DNA of 64,000 bases from Methylocystis rosea (GCF_003855495.1 NZ_CP034086.1:1302001-1366000), one strand, 5' to 3'. Shown: positions 17,841 to 27,960, counted from the stretch's first letter. Translations and numbers: made by a program. Notes: a model not told the origin generated them from the letters alone.

Positions 17841-18410
17841 ATGCCCAGACTGTTTACGGCCCTGGAGATTCCCCGATCAATCGCCGAAAGCCTCGCGCGC
17901 CTGCGCGGCGGAATCCCCGGCGGCCGCTGGATCGACGTTGAGAATTATCACGTCACCTTGCGCTTCATCGGCGACGTCGATGACGCTTTCGCGCGCGACG
18001 CGGCGAATGCGCTCTCCTTCATCCGCCGTCCGGAAGTCACCGTCACCTTCGACCAGCTGACGTCGTTTGGCGGCGACAAGCCTCGCGCCATCGTGGCGCG
18101 CGCGCGGCTGGAGCCGACCCTCATGGACATGCAGGCGGAGCAGGAGCGGCTATTGCGTCGGCTCGGCGCGCCGCCCGAGCCGCGCAAATTCATCCCACAT
18201 GTGACGCTCGCGCGTCTGCGCGGCGCCAGCGCTGGCGCCGTCGCCGCCTATCTCGGCGCGCGCGGCTATTTCCCGCCGCTGCGGTTCACGGCGGAGCGCT
18301 TCGTGCTTTATTCGTCGCGCGATTCCGTGGGGGGCGGCCCCTACATCGTCGAGGCGGAATATCCGCTGCTTGTGGCGCCGCAAGCGCTGACAGGAACGGC
18401 GCGAGGTTAG
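17841..18410 (+). CDS. thpR: RNA 2',3'-cyclic phosphodiesterase
   Basis: A 189-residue 2H phosphoesterase with both catalytic motifs: NYHVTLRFIGD near residue 36 and FIPHVTLARLRG near residue 115. MPRLFTALEIP is the usual start. ThpR/LigT enzymes open 2',3'-cyclic phosphates on RNA. The ATG is preceded by GGGGAGGATGTC, a strong ribosome site. It follows the esterase gene by 30 bp and probably shares its transcript. Confidence 0.93.
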   Translation: MPRLFTALEIPRSIAESLARLRGGIPGGRWIDVENYHVTLRFIGDVDDAFARDAANALSFIRRPEVTVTFDQLTSFGGDKPRAIVARARLEPTLMDMQAEQERLLRRLGAPPEPRKFIPHVTLARLRGASAGAVAAYLGARGYFPPLRFTAERFVLYSSRDSVGGGPYIVEAEYPLLVAPQALTGTARG

Positions 18411-18627
18411 GCGCACGCAGAAACGGGTAAACAATTGCAGGAGATTAAGAACCGCTTTTTTAAGCGAGCAGATTGTCGATTGCGCCGAGCGGTGATCAAA
18501 TATCATACGTCCGCGATCGGCCACGGCGTCCTTATCAGTGAACTTGAAGCGCGTCTTCGGCGGGTCGAGCAGCATCTCAACCTTGAACAGGACACTCTTT
18601 AGATTCGGCCGGAGGATACGGCGTCCT

Positions 18628-19416
18628 TCATTCCTGCGCCGACGCCATACTTTGAGCGCTCGCACGTCCTTTGGCGACGATTTCCGCCAAGGAAGGGTCT
18701 TTCGCGAGCGCTTCGGCGATCAATCGGTCGGACGCGGCCTCGATCTCCGTCGAGAGCTTGTCGAAAAAGGCGCGCGGCTCCATGCCGGGCGCGATCAGCG
18801 GCAGGAACTCGATCACGACGGTCCCCGGCCGGACGAGGAACGAGCGGCGCGGCCAAAACAGCCCGGAATTCACGGCGACGGGAAGCACCGGCGTTTCGGT
18901 CGCCGCGTAAAGATGCGCGATGCCGAATTTATATTGCGGCGGCGCGCCGGCCGGGCGACGCGTGCCTTCGGGGAAAATGAAGAGCTGCCGTCCCTGGGCG
19001 AAAATTTTCTTGGATTTGGCGATCAGCTGCGGCAGCAGCTTGCCGCCCTTTGCGCGATCGATGGCGATCTGCTCGGCCGCCAGCAGGTACCAGCCGAAAA
19101 AAGGCAGCCAAATCAGTTCGTGCTTCAAGATGTAGCTGAAGTCGGGAAATCTAATCGGCAGAACGAAGGTTTCCCAGATCGACTGATGTTTGCAGGCGAC
19201 GATCACTGCGCCTTTGGGGATATTCTCGAGACCTCGCCAGTCAACCTTCGCGCCGCAGATCTTGTCGAGCAGCCAGAGGGTCGTGCGTCCCCAAGTGCGT
19301 CCAAGCTCCTGGTTGATCTGGCGCCGCATCATCAGGCCCGGCAGCCAGACGATCATGAGCGTGAACATGTTCAAGAAGAACACGATCTGGAAAATGAGGG
19401 AGCGCAGGAGGAGCAT
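18628..19416 (-). CDS. plsC: 1-acyl-sn-glycerol-3-phosphate acyltransferase
   Basis: A 262-residue membrane-bound acyltransferase. A hydrophobic N-terminus (SLIFQIVFFLNMFTLMIVWL) is followed by KHQSIWET, the H-x4-D/E catalytic motif in its H-x4-E form, and FPEGTRRPAG, the substrate-binding block; PVLPVAVNSG is the later conserved block. It makes phosphatidic acid from lysophosphatidic acid. ATG at 19416 has AGGAG-like sequence upstream and gives the expected length. The ydcF-like gene lies just upstream on the same strand. Confidence 0.92.
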   Translation of the reverse strand: MLLLRSLIFQIVFFLNMFTLMIVWLPGLMMRRQINQELGRTWGRTTLWLLDKICGAKVDWRGLENIPKGAVIVACKHQSIWETFVLPIRFPDFSYILKHELIWLPFFGWYLLAAEQIAIDRAKGGKLLPQLIAKSKKIFAQGRQLFIFPEGTRRPAGAPPQYKFGIAHLYAATETPVLPVAVNSGLFWPRRSFLVRPGTVVIEFLPLIAPGMEPRAFFDKLSTEIEAASDRLIAEALAKDPSLAEIVAKGRASAQSMASAQE

Positions 19417-19481
19417 GGGCGAGATCTGGGCGGAGGAGCGTGGCGCGCTTTTACGGCGCCAGGAGGCGTTGGAACAAGCTC

Positions 19482-20135
19482 TCACTCAGATGCGACGCTG
19501 TGGCGAAGCTGCGGGGGAGGCTCCGACTCCTCGTATCTCCTGAAAAGCTTGGTGCGCAGCAGCGATCCGACGTATTTCACATATTCCTTTCCGACAAATC
19601 GGGCGACGCGCAGATCGCTGATCCAGTCGGCGACGTCGATATGTTCGCTGACCACCGGAAAGGGATAGAGCTCGACATTCGGCAAGGCGGCTGAGATTTC
19701 GACCAGCGCACGCGGCATGTGGTAGTTCGACGTCACCACGATGAGCGTGCGGGTGATGTTGTGCTCGCGCGCCCAATCGCGCGTCTCTTTGGCGTTGCCG
19801 GCGGTGTCGAGCGCCTGATAGCCGAGGTCGACGCAGCAGTCGAAGAGCTCGCGCGACATGGGCAGTATTTTCGCTAGCAAGGAGCTGCGGGTAGAGGGAT
19901 TGACGCCGGTGATCAGCATGCGTCGCGCCTGACCGCTGGCGAGAAGCGTCGCCGCGTCGAGCACGCGATCCGAGCCGCCGGTCAGCGCGACCACGCCTTC
20001 CGCCTGCACCGGAATGGAGAACTCCTCTCGCGGCAGCGACAGCGCGAAGCCCACAAAACCCAACAGGAGCGCCGCGGCGAGAAAGGCGCCGCCGGCGAGG
20101 ATCGCGCAGGCGGCCTTGCGGACGGCGCTACCCAT
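19482..20135 (-). CDS. YdcF family (DUF218) membrane-anchored protein
   Basis: A 217-residue protein with one N-terminal membrane helix (ACAILAGGAFLAAALLLGFV), then the DUF218 domain: GVVALTGGSDRVLDAATLLA, RRMLITGVNP, TAGNAKETRDWA and VVTSNYHMPRAL. The family includes SanA/YdcF-like proteins linked to envelope permeability; enzymatic activity is unproven. It sits between ftsX and plsC on one strand, suggesting an envelope-related operon. Confidence 0.88.
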   Translation of the reverse strand: MGSAVRKAACAILAGGAFLAAALLLGFVGFALSLPREEFSIPVQAEGVVALTGGSDRVLDAATLLASGQARRMLITGVNPSTRSSLLAKILPMSRELFDCCVDLGYQALDTAGNAKETRDWAREHNITRTLIVVTSNYHMPRALVEISAALPNVELYPFPVVSEHIDVADWISDLRVARFVGKEYVKYVGSLLRTKLFRRYEESEPPPQLRHSVASE

Positions 20136-20282
20136 TCTTCACTCCCTGGCGTGCGGAGGTCGTCAATCTTGGGGTCCTTCGCCCATGCTTCCTGCCCAAA
20201 ACGCGCGAGGCGCGATTCTGACGCGACTATAGGGCTATTTCTGCGCCGATGTTATCGGGGCGGCTGTTTTGGGTGAATGCGC

Positions 20283-21251
20283 TTAACCGAGCCGCTGCAG
20301 GTGGCGCAGCACAATGAACTGCGAGAGATAGCCGGTCAGCGCGGCGACGCCGCCCGAGAGCAGAACGATGACGACAAAGCCGCTCGGGCCAATCGAGAAA
20401 TCGCCGAACAGGGCCTCCATCTGATCGCCGCCGCCGGTCGCGCGCCACCGCTGCGCCAGGAACTGCGCCAGGGCGAAAAAGGCGATCGCGCCGCCGCCAC
20501 CGATCAGGGCGCCGCGAAAGCCGAGCGCCATGAAGCGATGCTGAAATTCTCGCGAGATGAACGAGTCGGCGGCCCCGACAATATGCAGCACTTCGACGAT
20601 CTCGCGATTAGTCGCCACCGCGGCGCGTGTGGCTGAGGCCACGGCGACGGCCATGGCGGCGAGGATCAAAACGAAAATGAGGGCGGCTATGGCCACGGCG
20701 GCGCGCGCCATATCGCCAAGACGCTCGATGAAGACATGATGATCGTCGAGCACGGCGTTAGGAACGGCGCGCTCGAGCTCCATGCGCAGCTTGTCCAGAT
20801 CCGCCCGATTTTCGACGTCGAGCTTCAGCACGATCATGCGGGGCGTAGGCAATTCAGAGAGATCCAGACCCTCGCCGAGCCACGGCGTCAGCAGCGCCTC
20901 GGATTCGGACTTGCCGTAGATTCGGGCTTCCCGCACGCCGGGCGTTCGCCGCATCGCCTCCGCCGCCTCCTTAACATCGGCCTCGACGTTGCGGCCGGGG
21001 ACCGGACGCACCTGCACGGTCGCTTCGCGCGCGACGTCGCTGCGCCATTCGACGCTCGCATCGGCGACCAGAATGGCGACGTTAGCCGCGAGCGCGGCGA
21101 GAAACGTCATGATCGCGATGACGATGACGAGCGAGCGGCCGGCGACGGAATCGGCGGGCACCAGCGCGCTCTGCGCCGGAAACTCTTCGGCGTCTTCATC
21201 GACGTCAGACGCGGCCGGGCGAATCGAGGACCAAAATCGCATCAAGGCCAT
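20283..21251 (-). CDS. ftsX: Cell division protein FtsX
   Basis: A 322-residue permease-like protein with four membrane helices: one after a cytoplasmic tail (SLVIVIAIMTFLAALAANVA) and three near the end (VAIAALIFVLILAAMAVAVA and two later). Between the first two lies the periplasmic loop with LDLSELPTPRMIVLKLDV. The block ATRAAVATNREIVEVLHIVG is the FtsX motif. With FtsE it couples ATP hydrolysis to peptidoglycan hydrolase activation at the septum. The ATG at 21251 lies 7 bp after the ftsE stop. Confidence 0.93.
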   Translation of the reverse strand: MALMRFWSSIRPAASDVDEDAEEFPAQSALVPADSVAGRSLVIVIAIMTFLAALAANVAILVADASVEWRSDVAREATVQVRPVPGRNVEADVKEAAEAMRRTPGVREARIYGKSESEALLTPWLGEGLDLSELPTPRMIVLKLDVENRADLDKLRMELERAVPNAVLDDHHVFIERLGDMARAAVAIAALIFVLILAAMAVAVASATRAAVATNREIVEVLHIVGAADSFISREFQHRFMALGFRGALIGGGGAIAFFALAQFLAQRWRATGGGDQMEALFGDFSIGPSGFVVIVLLSGGVAALTGYLSQFIVLRHLQRLG

Positions 21252-21258
21252 CGTCTGC

Positions 21259-21921
21259 TCATTCGAAGATGTGAAGCCGGCCGTCGGCAAGCACAAGACG
21301 CCGCGCATCTTCATACTGGTCCATCAGGCTCAAGTCATGAGTGGCGATAATGACGGCGGTTCCGGATCGGTGGAGTTCGATGAAGAGGCGCAGGATCCGG
21401 CGCGCGAGCGTCGGGTCGACATTGCCCGTCGGTTCGTCGGCAAGCAGCAGTTTGGGTTGCGAAATCAGCGCACGGGCGATCGCCGCGCGCTGCTTCTCGC
21501 CGCCCGAAAGGACCGTTGGGAACGCATGCGCGCGTTCGCCGAGACCCACCCAGCGCAACAGTTCGAGCACCTCGGCGCGATAGGTCGACTCTTCGCGCCC
21601 GAGCACGCGCAAGGGCAGGGCGACGTTTTCGTAAAGCGTCAGATGATCCAGAAGGCGAAAGTCCTGGAAGACGACGCCGATTTTGCGGCGCGTCTCGGCG
21701 ACGTCTTCATTGCTGAGCGCCGCCGTGTCCTTGCCGAAGATATTGATCAACCCGCGCGTCGGCCGCAGCGCCATGATGATCAATCGCATCAGGGTGGTCT
21801 TGCCTGCGCCTGACGGGCCCGTCAGGAACTGGAAAGAACGCGGTTCGATCTGGAAATTCACGTCTCGGAGCGTTTCGGCGCCGACGCCATAGCGCAAGCC
21901 GACATTCTCAAAGGTCAACAC
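21259..21921 (-). CDS. ftsE: Cell division ATP-binding protein FtsE
   Basis: A 220-residue ABC ATPase. It starts with VLTFENVGLRYGVGAETLRD, has Walker A TGPSGAGKTTLM, Q-loop VFQDFRLLDHLT, signature LSGGEKQRAAIARAL, Walker B LLLADEPTGNVD and ATHDLSLMDQ. The GTG start at 21921 places the domain at the usual distance; an ATG at 22011 would add a 30-residue Arg-rich leader unlike any FtsE. GGGGAG lies upstream of the GTG. It is translated just ahead of ftsX. Confidence 0.93.
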   Translation of the reverse strand: MLTFENVGLRYGVGAETLRDVNFQIEPRSFQFLTGPSGAGKTTLMRLIIMALRPTRGLINIFGKDTAALSNEDVAETRRKIGVVFQDFRLLDHLTLYENVALPLRVLGREESTYRAEVLELLRWVGLGERAHAFPTVLSGGEKQRAAIARALISQPKLLLADEPTGNVDPTLARRILRLFIELHRSGTAVIIATHDLSLMDQYEDARRLVLADGRLHIFE

Positions 21922-22123
21922 GACGCCGTCTTCTCCCCAAAGATGGCCCCAACGGCGGGGGTTCGAATGACGCTCGGGACGGATGCGCGAGTCGCGACAA
22001 TAGCAGTTCACCCCTGCTTAGCCATCATCACTCTTAACGATCTCTTGTCTTGGAGCTTCTATGCATGCGACGGCGCTTCGCGCCGCGGATCGCCGGCGGC
22101 GTCACGATCACCCGCCTGACCCG

Positions 22124-23230
22124 TCAGCGATCTTCTAGAGGCAATACGAAGCTGAAGATGGTTCCGCCCTCGGGGTTGGGCTCCGCCCAGATCTTTCCAT
22201 TATGCGCTTCGATGATCGAGCGCGAAATGGAGAGGCCGACCCCCAGACCGTGCGGCTTCGTCGTCGTGAACTGCTCGAAGAGCCTGTCTTTGATCTCCTC
22301 GGGCAATCCTGGGCCGGTGTCCGCGACATCGGCGCGGATGAGATTGCCTTCAATCAGGCGGGTCGACACCCTCATCTCGCGTCGCTCGCAGTTTTGCATC
22401 GCCTCGACGGCGTTACGCTTAAGATTGACGACGACCTGCTGAATCTGAACTTTGTTGATCACCACCGTGTCCGGCGACGCTTCGAGGTCGATTGCGGTTT
22501 GGACATGATGTTCCCTGGCGAGCGCATCGGTGAACTCGCAGGCGGTTCGGATGACGGCGTTCAGATTTTGGGGAGCTTTTGAGGTCTCTCCGCGCGCGAT
22601 GAACTGGCGCAGATTGTCCATAATTTCGGCGACGCGGAAGACTTGCGCATCGGCGTTGTCCAACATCTCCTCGACCTTCTCAATCGAGAGGTCTTTTTCG
22701 TTCAAATGCCGACGCGCGAAGTTGAGATAGGCGCCGATCGCCGTCAAAGGCTGCTTGAGCTCATGGGCCAATCCGGTCGCCATATTCTCAATCAACTCAA
22801 GGCGGTTCGCCTGAAGTTCCTGAACCCCCTGCTCGCAGCGGAGCCTGGAGCTGAGATCGCGGATCAAAGCGATGAAAAGCCGCTCCCCGTCGCAGGCGAC
22901 TTCGCTGACGACGAGCTCCACGGGAAACACCGAACCGTCTTGTCGCAAGCCTTCGATCTCGTGGCGAATGCTTGGAGTTCCCCGCCGCAGATAGTCGCGG
23001 TGGCGCTGGTTCGCCTCTGGCGTCAGCATGCCGAAATCCCGCCCAACAACGTCGCCGGGCGCGTAGCCGAAAAGCGACGCCGCTTCCGCGCTGATCGATC
23101 GCACCACGCCTTGCTCGTCGAGCGCAATGTTTCCGTCGAAGGCGGCGTTCAAGATCGGGGGCAGATCAGGGCGTTCTTCGCCTTCCGCTACGCTTGGCGC
23201 GAATGAGTCTGGAGGGCTGAGGGAACGCAT
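22124..23230 (-). CDS. PAS domain sensor histidine kinase (FixL-like)
   Basis: A 368-residue soluble kinase: one PAS domain (about residues 30-145, ISAEAASLFGYAPGDVVGRD), a PAC-type end (LRQDGSVFPVELVVSEV), HisKA with phosphoacceptor GLAHELKQPLTAIGAY, and HATPase with N-box VVVNLKRNAVEAM, G1 DTGPGLP and G2 GLGVGLSIS. The arrangement resembles FixL, and a His in QRHRDYL sits where FixL has its haem ligand. However, the FG region is several residues shorter than FixL and the IGIGR motif is missing, so haem binding is doubtful. No response regulator gene is adjacent. Confidence 0.88.
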   Translation of the reverse strand: MRSLSPPDSFAPSVAEGEERPDLPPILNAAFDGNIALDEQGVVRSISAEAASLFGYAPGDVVGRDFGMLTPEANQRHRDYLRRGTPSIRHEIEGLRQDGSVFPVELVVSEVACDGERLFIALIRDLSSRLRCEQGVQELQANRLELIENMATGLAHELKQPLTAIGAYLNFARRHLNEKDLSIEKVEEMLDNADAQVFRVAEIMDNLRQFIARGETSKAPQNLNAVIRTACEFTDALAREHHVQTAIDLEASPDTVVINKVQIQQVVVNLKRNAVEAMQNCERREMRVSTRLIEGNLIRADVADTGPGLPEEIKDRLFEQFTTTKPHGLGVGLSISRSIIEAHNGKIWAEPNPEGGTIFSFVLPLEDR

Positions 23231-23370
23231 ACGATTTCCCCGGGGGCGCCCGGCGCGCGCCGCTCGCAGCCCCAACTTGCGGTAGCTAGGCGCTGGCGGG
23301 GCGAGTTCAACCCCAATACCCCCGACCCAGGCGCATTTTCAACCGCCGAGAAATGGCCTAAGCAGACGCC

Positions 23371-24672
23371 ATGTCGCCGACACAAGCCCCAGCGCCGCTG
23401 TTCTTTCTCAACGCACGGCTGATTGATCCGGGCTCGGGACGCGAAATGCGCGGCGGTCTCGTGACGCTCGACGGAGTCGTCGCGGAGGTCGGCGAATCCG
23501 TTCGTCAGGGCGACGCTCCCGAAGGCGCGCGCGTCATCGATTGCGCCGGCGACGTCGTCGCGCCGGGCCTCATCGACATGCAGGCCTTTGTCGGCGAACC
23601 GGGAGCGGAGCATCGCGAAACCATCGCCAGCGCGACTCTCGCCGCGGCGGCGGGGGGCGTGACGACCATCGTGTCAACTGCAGCGACGGCGCCGCCCGTC
23701 GACGATCCCGCCGTCGTCGATTTCGTGCTGCGCCGCGCGCGCGACACCGGGCGCGTGCGCGTCGCCCCGATGGCGGCGCTGACCAGAGGCCGCGAGGGCA
23801 GGGAGATCGCCGAGCTGGGCCTGCTGCAGCAGGCCGGCGCGATCGCTTTCTGCGACGGCGCGCGCTCCGTGCGAAGTGCGCTGGTCATGCGACGCGCGCT
23901 CACCTATGCGCGAGATTTCGATGCGCTGGTCATTCATTTCGCCGAAGACCCCGACCTTTCCGTCGGCGTCATGAACGAAGGCGAATTTGCGCATCGGCTC
24001 GGCCTCGCCGGCGCGCCGCGTGAAGCAGAGGCGATCATGCTCGATCGCGACTTGCGGCTCGTCGCGCTGACCGGCGCGCGCTACCACTCGGCGATCGTGA
24101 CGACGACGCTCTCGTTGGACGCGTTGCGCACAGCCAAGGACGAGGGCTTGGCCGTCACCTGCGGGACCTCGATCAATCATCTGACGCTGAATGAGAACGA
24201 CATCGGCGACTACCGCACCTTCCTCAAGCTCAGACCGCCGTTGCGCCACGAGGATGAACGCAAGGCGCTCGTTCGCGCGCTCGGCGAAGGTCTGATCGAC
24301 GTCATCGTATCCGATCATGATCCGCAGGACGTCGAAACCAAACGGCTGCCCTTCGCGGAAGCCGAATATGGGGCGATCGGCGTCGAGACGATGCTCGCGG
24401 CGGGGCTTCGACTCGTGCATTCGGGCGACGTTACGCTGATGCGCCTGCTCGAGGCGATGACGTCGCGCCCGGCGGGAATTTTAGGGCTACGGCAGGGCAG
24501 ACTGCAAAAAGGCGCCCCCGCGGACATCATACGCTTCGATCCCGACGCGCCCTTCGTCGTCGATCCCGCAACGCTGCACTCGCGATCCAAGAACACGCCG
24601 TTCGATGGGGCGCTGCTCCAGGGCGTGGTCAAGACGACCGTCGTCGGGGGCGCAATCGTCTACGAGGAATAA
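23371..24672 (+). CDS. Dihydroorotase homologue lacking the HxH metal motif (PyrC-prime/PyrX type)
   Basis: The 433-residue protein is a cyclic amidohydrolase of the multifunctional dihydroorotase class (APGLIDMQAFVGEPGAEHRE, AAAAGGVTTIVS, TCGTSINHLTLNENDIGDYR, IVSDHDPQDVETKRLPFAEA). Active enzymes have D-x-H-x-H-x-R after GLID; here the text is D-M-Q-A-F-V, so both first-shell His ligands are absent. The later HF and SDHD positions remain. In Pseudomonas such inactive homologues serve as structural partners of aspartate transcarbamoylase (PyrB). That suggests a scaffold role here, but pyrB is not adjacent. The adjacent gene upstream is a divergent kinase. Confidence 0.85.
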   Translation: MSPTQAPAPLFFLNARLIDPGSGREMRGGLVTLDGVVAEVGESVRQGDAPEGARVIDCAGDVVAPGLIDMQAFVGEPGAEHRETIASATLAAAAGGVTTIVSTAATAPPVDDPAVVDFVLRRARDTGRVRVAPMAALTRGREGREIAELGLLQQAGAIAFCDGARSVRSALVMRRALTYARDFDALVIHFAEDPDLSVGVMNEGEFAHRLGLAGAPREAEAIMLDRDLRLVALTGARYHSAIVTTTLSLDALRTAKDEGLAVTCGTSINHLTLNENDIGDYRTFLKLRPPLRHEDERKALVRALGEGLIDVIVSDHDPQDVETKRLPFAEAEYGAIGVETMLAAGLRLVHSGDVTLMRLLEAMTSRPAGILGLRQGRLQKGAPADIIRFDPDAPFVVDPATLHSRSKNTPFDGALLQGVVKTTVVGGAIVYEE

Positions 24673-24710
24673 AGGCCGCGACAGCGCTTGGCGCTTGTCG
24701 CCGGCCAGAG

Positions 24711-24815
24711 TCAGCGGACGTGTCGGCTCGACGACCGGACGGCTTCCGCGATCATCAGCAGAAACGGCGCGCCCAGGATCCAGGCGGGAACGAACCAGCC
24801 ATAGCTATCAGTCAT
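24711..24815 (-). CDS. 34-residue single-helix membrane protein
   Basis: A short minus-strand frame, ATG at 24813-24815 and TGA at 24711-24713, preceded by GGAGAGTGTC (ribosome site 10 bases upstream). The product starts MTDSYGWFVPAWILGAPFLL and ends with Arg/His residues, giving one membrane helix of about 18 residues (about 7-24) with a positive tail. No longer frame covers it convincingly. Similar short GWFVPAWI... proteins are known to me from rhizobia only as hypothetical proteins; no function is assigned. It is convergent with the dihydroorotase-like gene. Confidence 0.6.
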   Translation of the reverse strand: MTDSYGWFVPAWILGAPFLLMIAEAVRSSSRHVR

Positions 24816-24910
24816 GACACTCTCCTTTGGTCCTATCCCCAGCTCGCCTTCAACCGCTGCGACCGTTCGAGGTTCCGTCCGGCGCCCTTTTTTTGCGCCC
24901 TCGTAGCCCT

Positions 24911-26083
24911 TTATCCCAATGTGACAGCGAACCTATGTCGCGCCTTCAGCGCCTGCATACTGAGCCAGACTGCAGCTCCAGCCCCAACGAAATGAGCAAG
25001 AAGCAAGTTAAAGTTCGCCATTAAGATGAAGACGTCGAGCGCGCGCACGATCCTGTCCGGATCGGTGATCGCGATCCCCGGCGGCTGCGACACGGTCTTG
25101 GCGACAAGCAGGGCGATGCTCAAGCCGACGCCGATGAACGAGACCACCGAGCCCAGCACATTGACGAGCGAACCGACCCCAAGAAACCACAACGCCGCGG
25201 ACTGGTCGGCGCCGAGCACGCTGGCCGGATCGCGCATCAGCCTGCCCGAGGCGATCGTCGAGAAGAGATCCAGGAACAGCGAAGCGAATAAGAGTCCCAG
25301 TCCGAAATACCCCCAATGGATCGGATCGCTGACCCAGACGGTGGAGCTGATGGATTGGCCAACCGCGCCAAAGGCGAGGAGCGGCGCGGTCAGGAACGCC
25401 AGAACGAAATCCAGCCAAAATCCGAGCCAACCCATGAGGCGGATGCGACGGCCAAGATCCTGCCCGACCAGGACTGATTCCGGCGAAATCGTCAACGTCA
25501 TCTTTGGCGGCGCGGCGGCGACAAGCGCCGTCGACGTCACGCGCCGCGCCGGTCCGGCCAAAGCGACGAAGCCGAGATAGGCGATCAATCCGGCCGGCAG
25601 CGCGAAAGCGGCGATCCGGTTCAATGCGCGTGCGACTTCGGCGAAGCCAGGATCCGCCAGAGCCGGCGATCCGACCGAGATCCCCACGACGTCAAACGCA
25701 GCGCCACTGAAAATCGCTTCGAATCCGCCGCTGACGATGAGCAGGCCCGCGGCCGCATAGACGAACTGGCGCAGGGGATAGGCGGCGAACCGCCTCCAGG
25801 CCGCGCCGACCCCGAAAGGGTAGTTCGGAAACCAGCTGCGCCACAGATATTGAGCGGCGAGCAGGATGACGACGAGCGCGGCGAAGTTCAGCGCCAGATT
25901 TGTGAGCGGTCCGCCGATCGACGGCTCCCACAGCCGCAGACCCCAAGCGACGAGGGTGAGCAAGGCGAACAGGGCGGCGAAGGCCCAATCGACCGGATCA
26001 TCGAAGAAATCGTAGCGCAATTTTTTAAAGCCGCATTTAGGCCCCGCCACACAACCAGTTGGCGCGCGCGGCGGCGATTTCAA
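24911..26083 (-). CDS. Polytopic membrane protein, possibly DUF3611-like C-terminal part
   Basis: A 390-residue protein with about nine hydrophobic segments. The second half carries DLGRRIRLMGWLGFWLDFVL followed by AFLTAPLLAFGA, resembling the DUF3611 pattern (R..GW..FW.Q.VL) found in cyanobacterial and plant membrane proteins. The N-terminal half (DWAFAALFALLTLVAWGLRL, PLRQFVYAAAGLLIVSGGFE) is a separate helical bundle without a family I can name. The frame begins at TTG (26083), with GTG and TTG alternatives within 25 residues, so the start is uncertain. Function unknown. Confidence 0.65.
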   Translation of the reverse strand: MKSPPRAPTGCVAGPKCGFKKLRYDFFDDPVDWAFAALFALLTLVAWGLRLWEPSIGGPLTNLALNFAALVVILLAAQYLWRSWFPNYPFGVGAAWRRFAAYPLRQFVYAAAGLLIVSGGFEAIFSGAAFDVVGISVGSPALADPGFAEVARALNRIAAFALPAGLIAYLGFVALAGPARRVTSTALVAAAPPKMTLTISPESVLVGQDLGRRIRLMGWLGFWLDFVLAFLTAPLLAFGAVGQSISSTVWVSDPIHWGYFGLGLLFASLFLDLFSTIASGRLMRDPASVLGADQSAALWFLGVGSLVNVLGSVVSFIGVGLSIALLVAKTVSQPPGIAITDPDRIVRALDVFILMANFNLLLAHFVGAGAAVWLSMQALKARHRFAVTLG

Positions 26084-26210
26084 CGCGAGCAGTGCAGCGG
26101 TGTCCGCTTGAACAAACGCCAGACAAGGCGAGGGCTCCTGCGACGATGCTCCTGGGAAGGCTATCGGCGACTCTTGAGGAATGCGTGAGCCGCCTTATGA
26201 ACATATGACT

Positions 26211-26240
26211 GCTTCTAAGAATTAAGGCTTCTAAGAATTA
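26211..26240 (+). repeat. Tandem 14-bp direct repeat in the leader of the Cys-rich gene
   Basis: GCTTCTAAGAATTA occurs at 26211-26224 and again at 26227-26240, separated by AG. The second copy runs into the ribosome site (AGGAG) of the gene starting at 26252. It may be a regulator binding pair or a local duplication. Confidence 0.6.
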
Positions 26241-26251
26241 GGAGTGAATTT

Positions 26252-26596
26252 ATGAAAGCGCTTTTCGCCACAGCCGCCGTTTTCGTCGCAATCTCTCTCT
26301 GTTCGAGCGCGCTCGCGCACGTTCCGAGCTTTCCAAAGGATGAGCCTTACGCGAAGGCGCGCCAGGCTCTCCTCAAAAAAGGTTGGAAGCCTGTTCACGC
26401 GCCCGAGGCTGGATTCGTCTGTCAAAAAGGCGATCCTCGCTGCAAGGGACGACCCGAGACGGTGTCTTGCGCCGGAACGGGAATGGCCAATTGCATTTTT
26501 CGCTGGAAGCGCAAGGACGTCGTCATCGACGTCAATACGGTGGGCGAAACGAAGCCGGTGATTACGGAAGTAACCTGTCATTCCGGATGTAGGTGA
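26252..26596 (+). CDS. Secreted Cys-rich protein of unknown function
   Basis: A 114-residue protein with a signal peptide ending ...SSALA. The mature domain has YAKARQALLKKGWKPVHAPE, then six Cys: FVCQKGDPRC, VSCAG, NCIFRWKR and TCHSGC. The R..L...GW.P motif followed by Cys pairs is a layout seen in several small secreted proteobacterial proteins without an assigned role; disulfides are likely. The ATG has GGAGTGAATTT upstream. The gene is divergent from the membrane protein gene and 133 bp before tuf. Confidence 0.8.
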   Translation: MKALFATAAVFVAISLCSSALAHVPSFPKDEPYAKARQALLKKGWKPVHAPEAGFVCQKGDPRCKGRPETVSCAGTGMANCIFRWKRKDVVIDVNTVGETKPVITEVTCHSGCR

Positions 26597-26729
26597 TTTC
26601 CGCGATTGCTCTTTGGCTCAAACTTCTGTTGCGAGCCGAAGGCTTTCCGCCCCTTGAAGAATTCCGCCAATAGCCTTAAAGCCTCGCCGCGCGCGAGCGA
26701 CGGGCTCGTGACCACTCGGAACGAGGATC

Positions 26730-27920
<1,191 letters not shown>

Positions 27921-27933
27921 TCGATGCGACGAC

Positions 27934-27955
27934 GGAATGCGATCAACCGCATTCC
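27934..27955. repeat. Second hairpin downstream of tuf
   Basis: GGAATGCG (27934-27941) pairs perfectly with CGCATTCC (27948-27955) around loop ATCAAC. It lies between the tuf stop and the second copy of the tuf tail. It looks like a small palindromic repeat unit; a genome search would show whether it is dispersed. Confidence 0.75.
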
Positions 27956-27960
27956 TATGC

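Noticed and set aside
18411..18627. Possible small gene between thpR and plsC
   Set aside because: A minus-strand frame (within 18150-18665) runs through but extends into thpR antisense and has no start signal; nothing supportable is left in the gap.
22124..23230. Haem-based oxygen sensing by the FixL-like kinase
   Set aside because: A His aligns with the FixL haem ligand, but the FG loop is shorter and the IGIGR motif is missing, so no haem claim is made.
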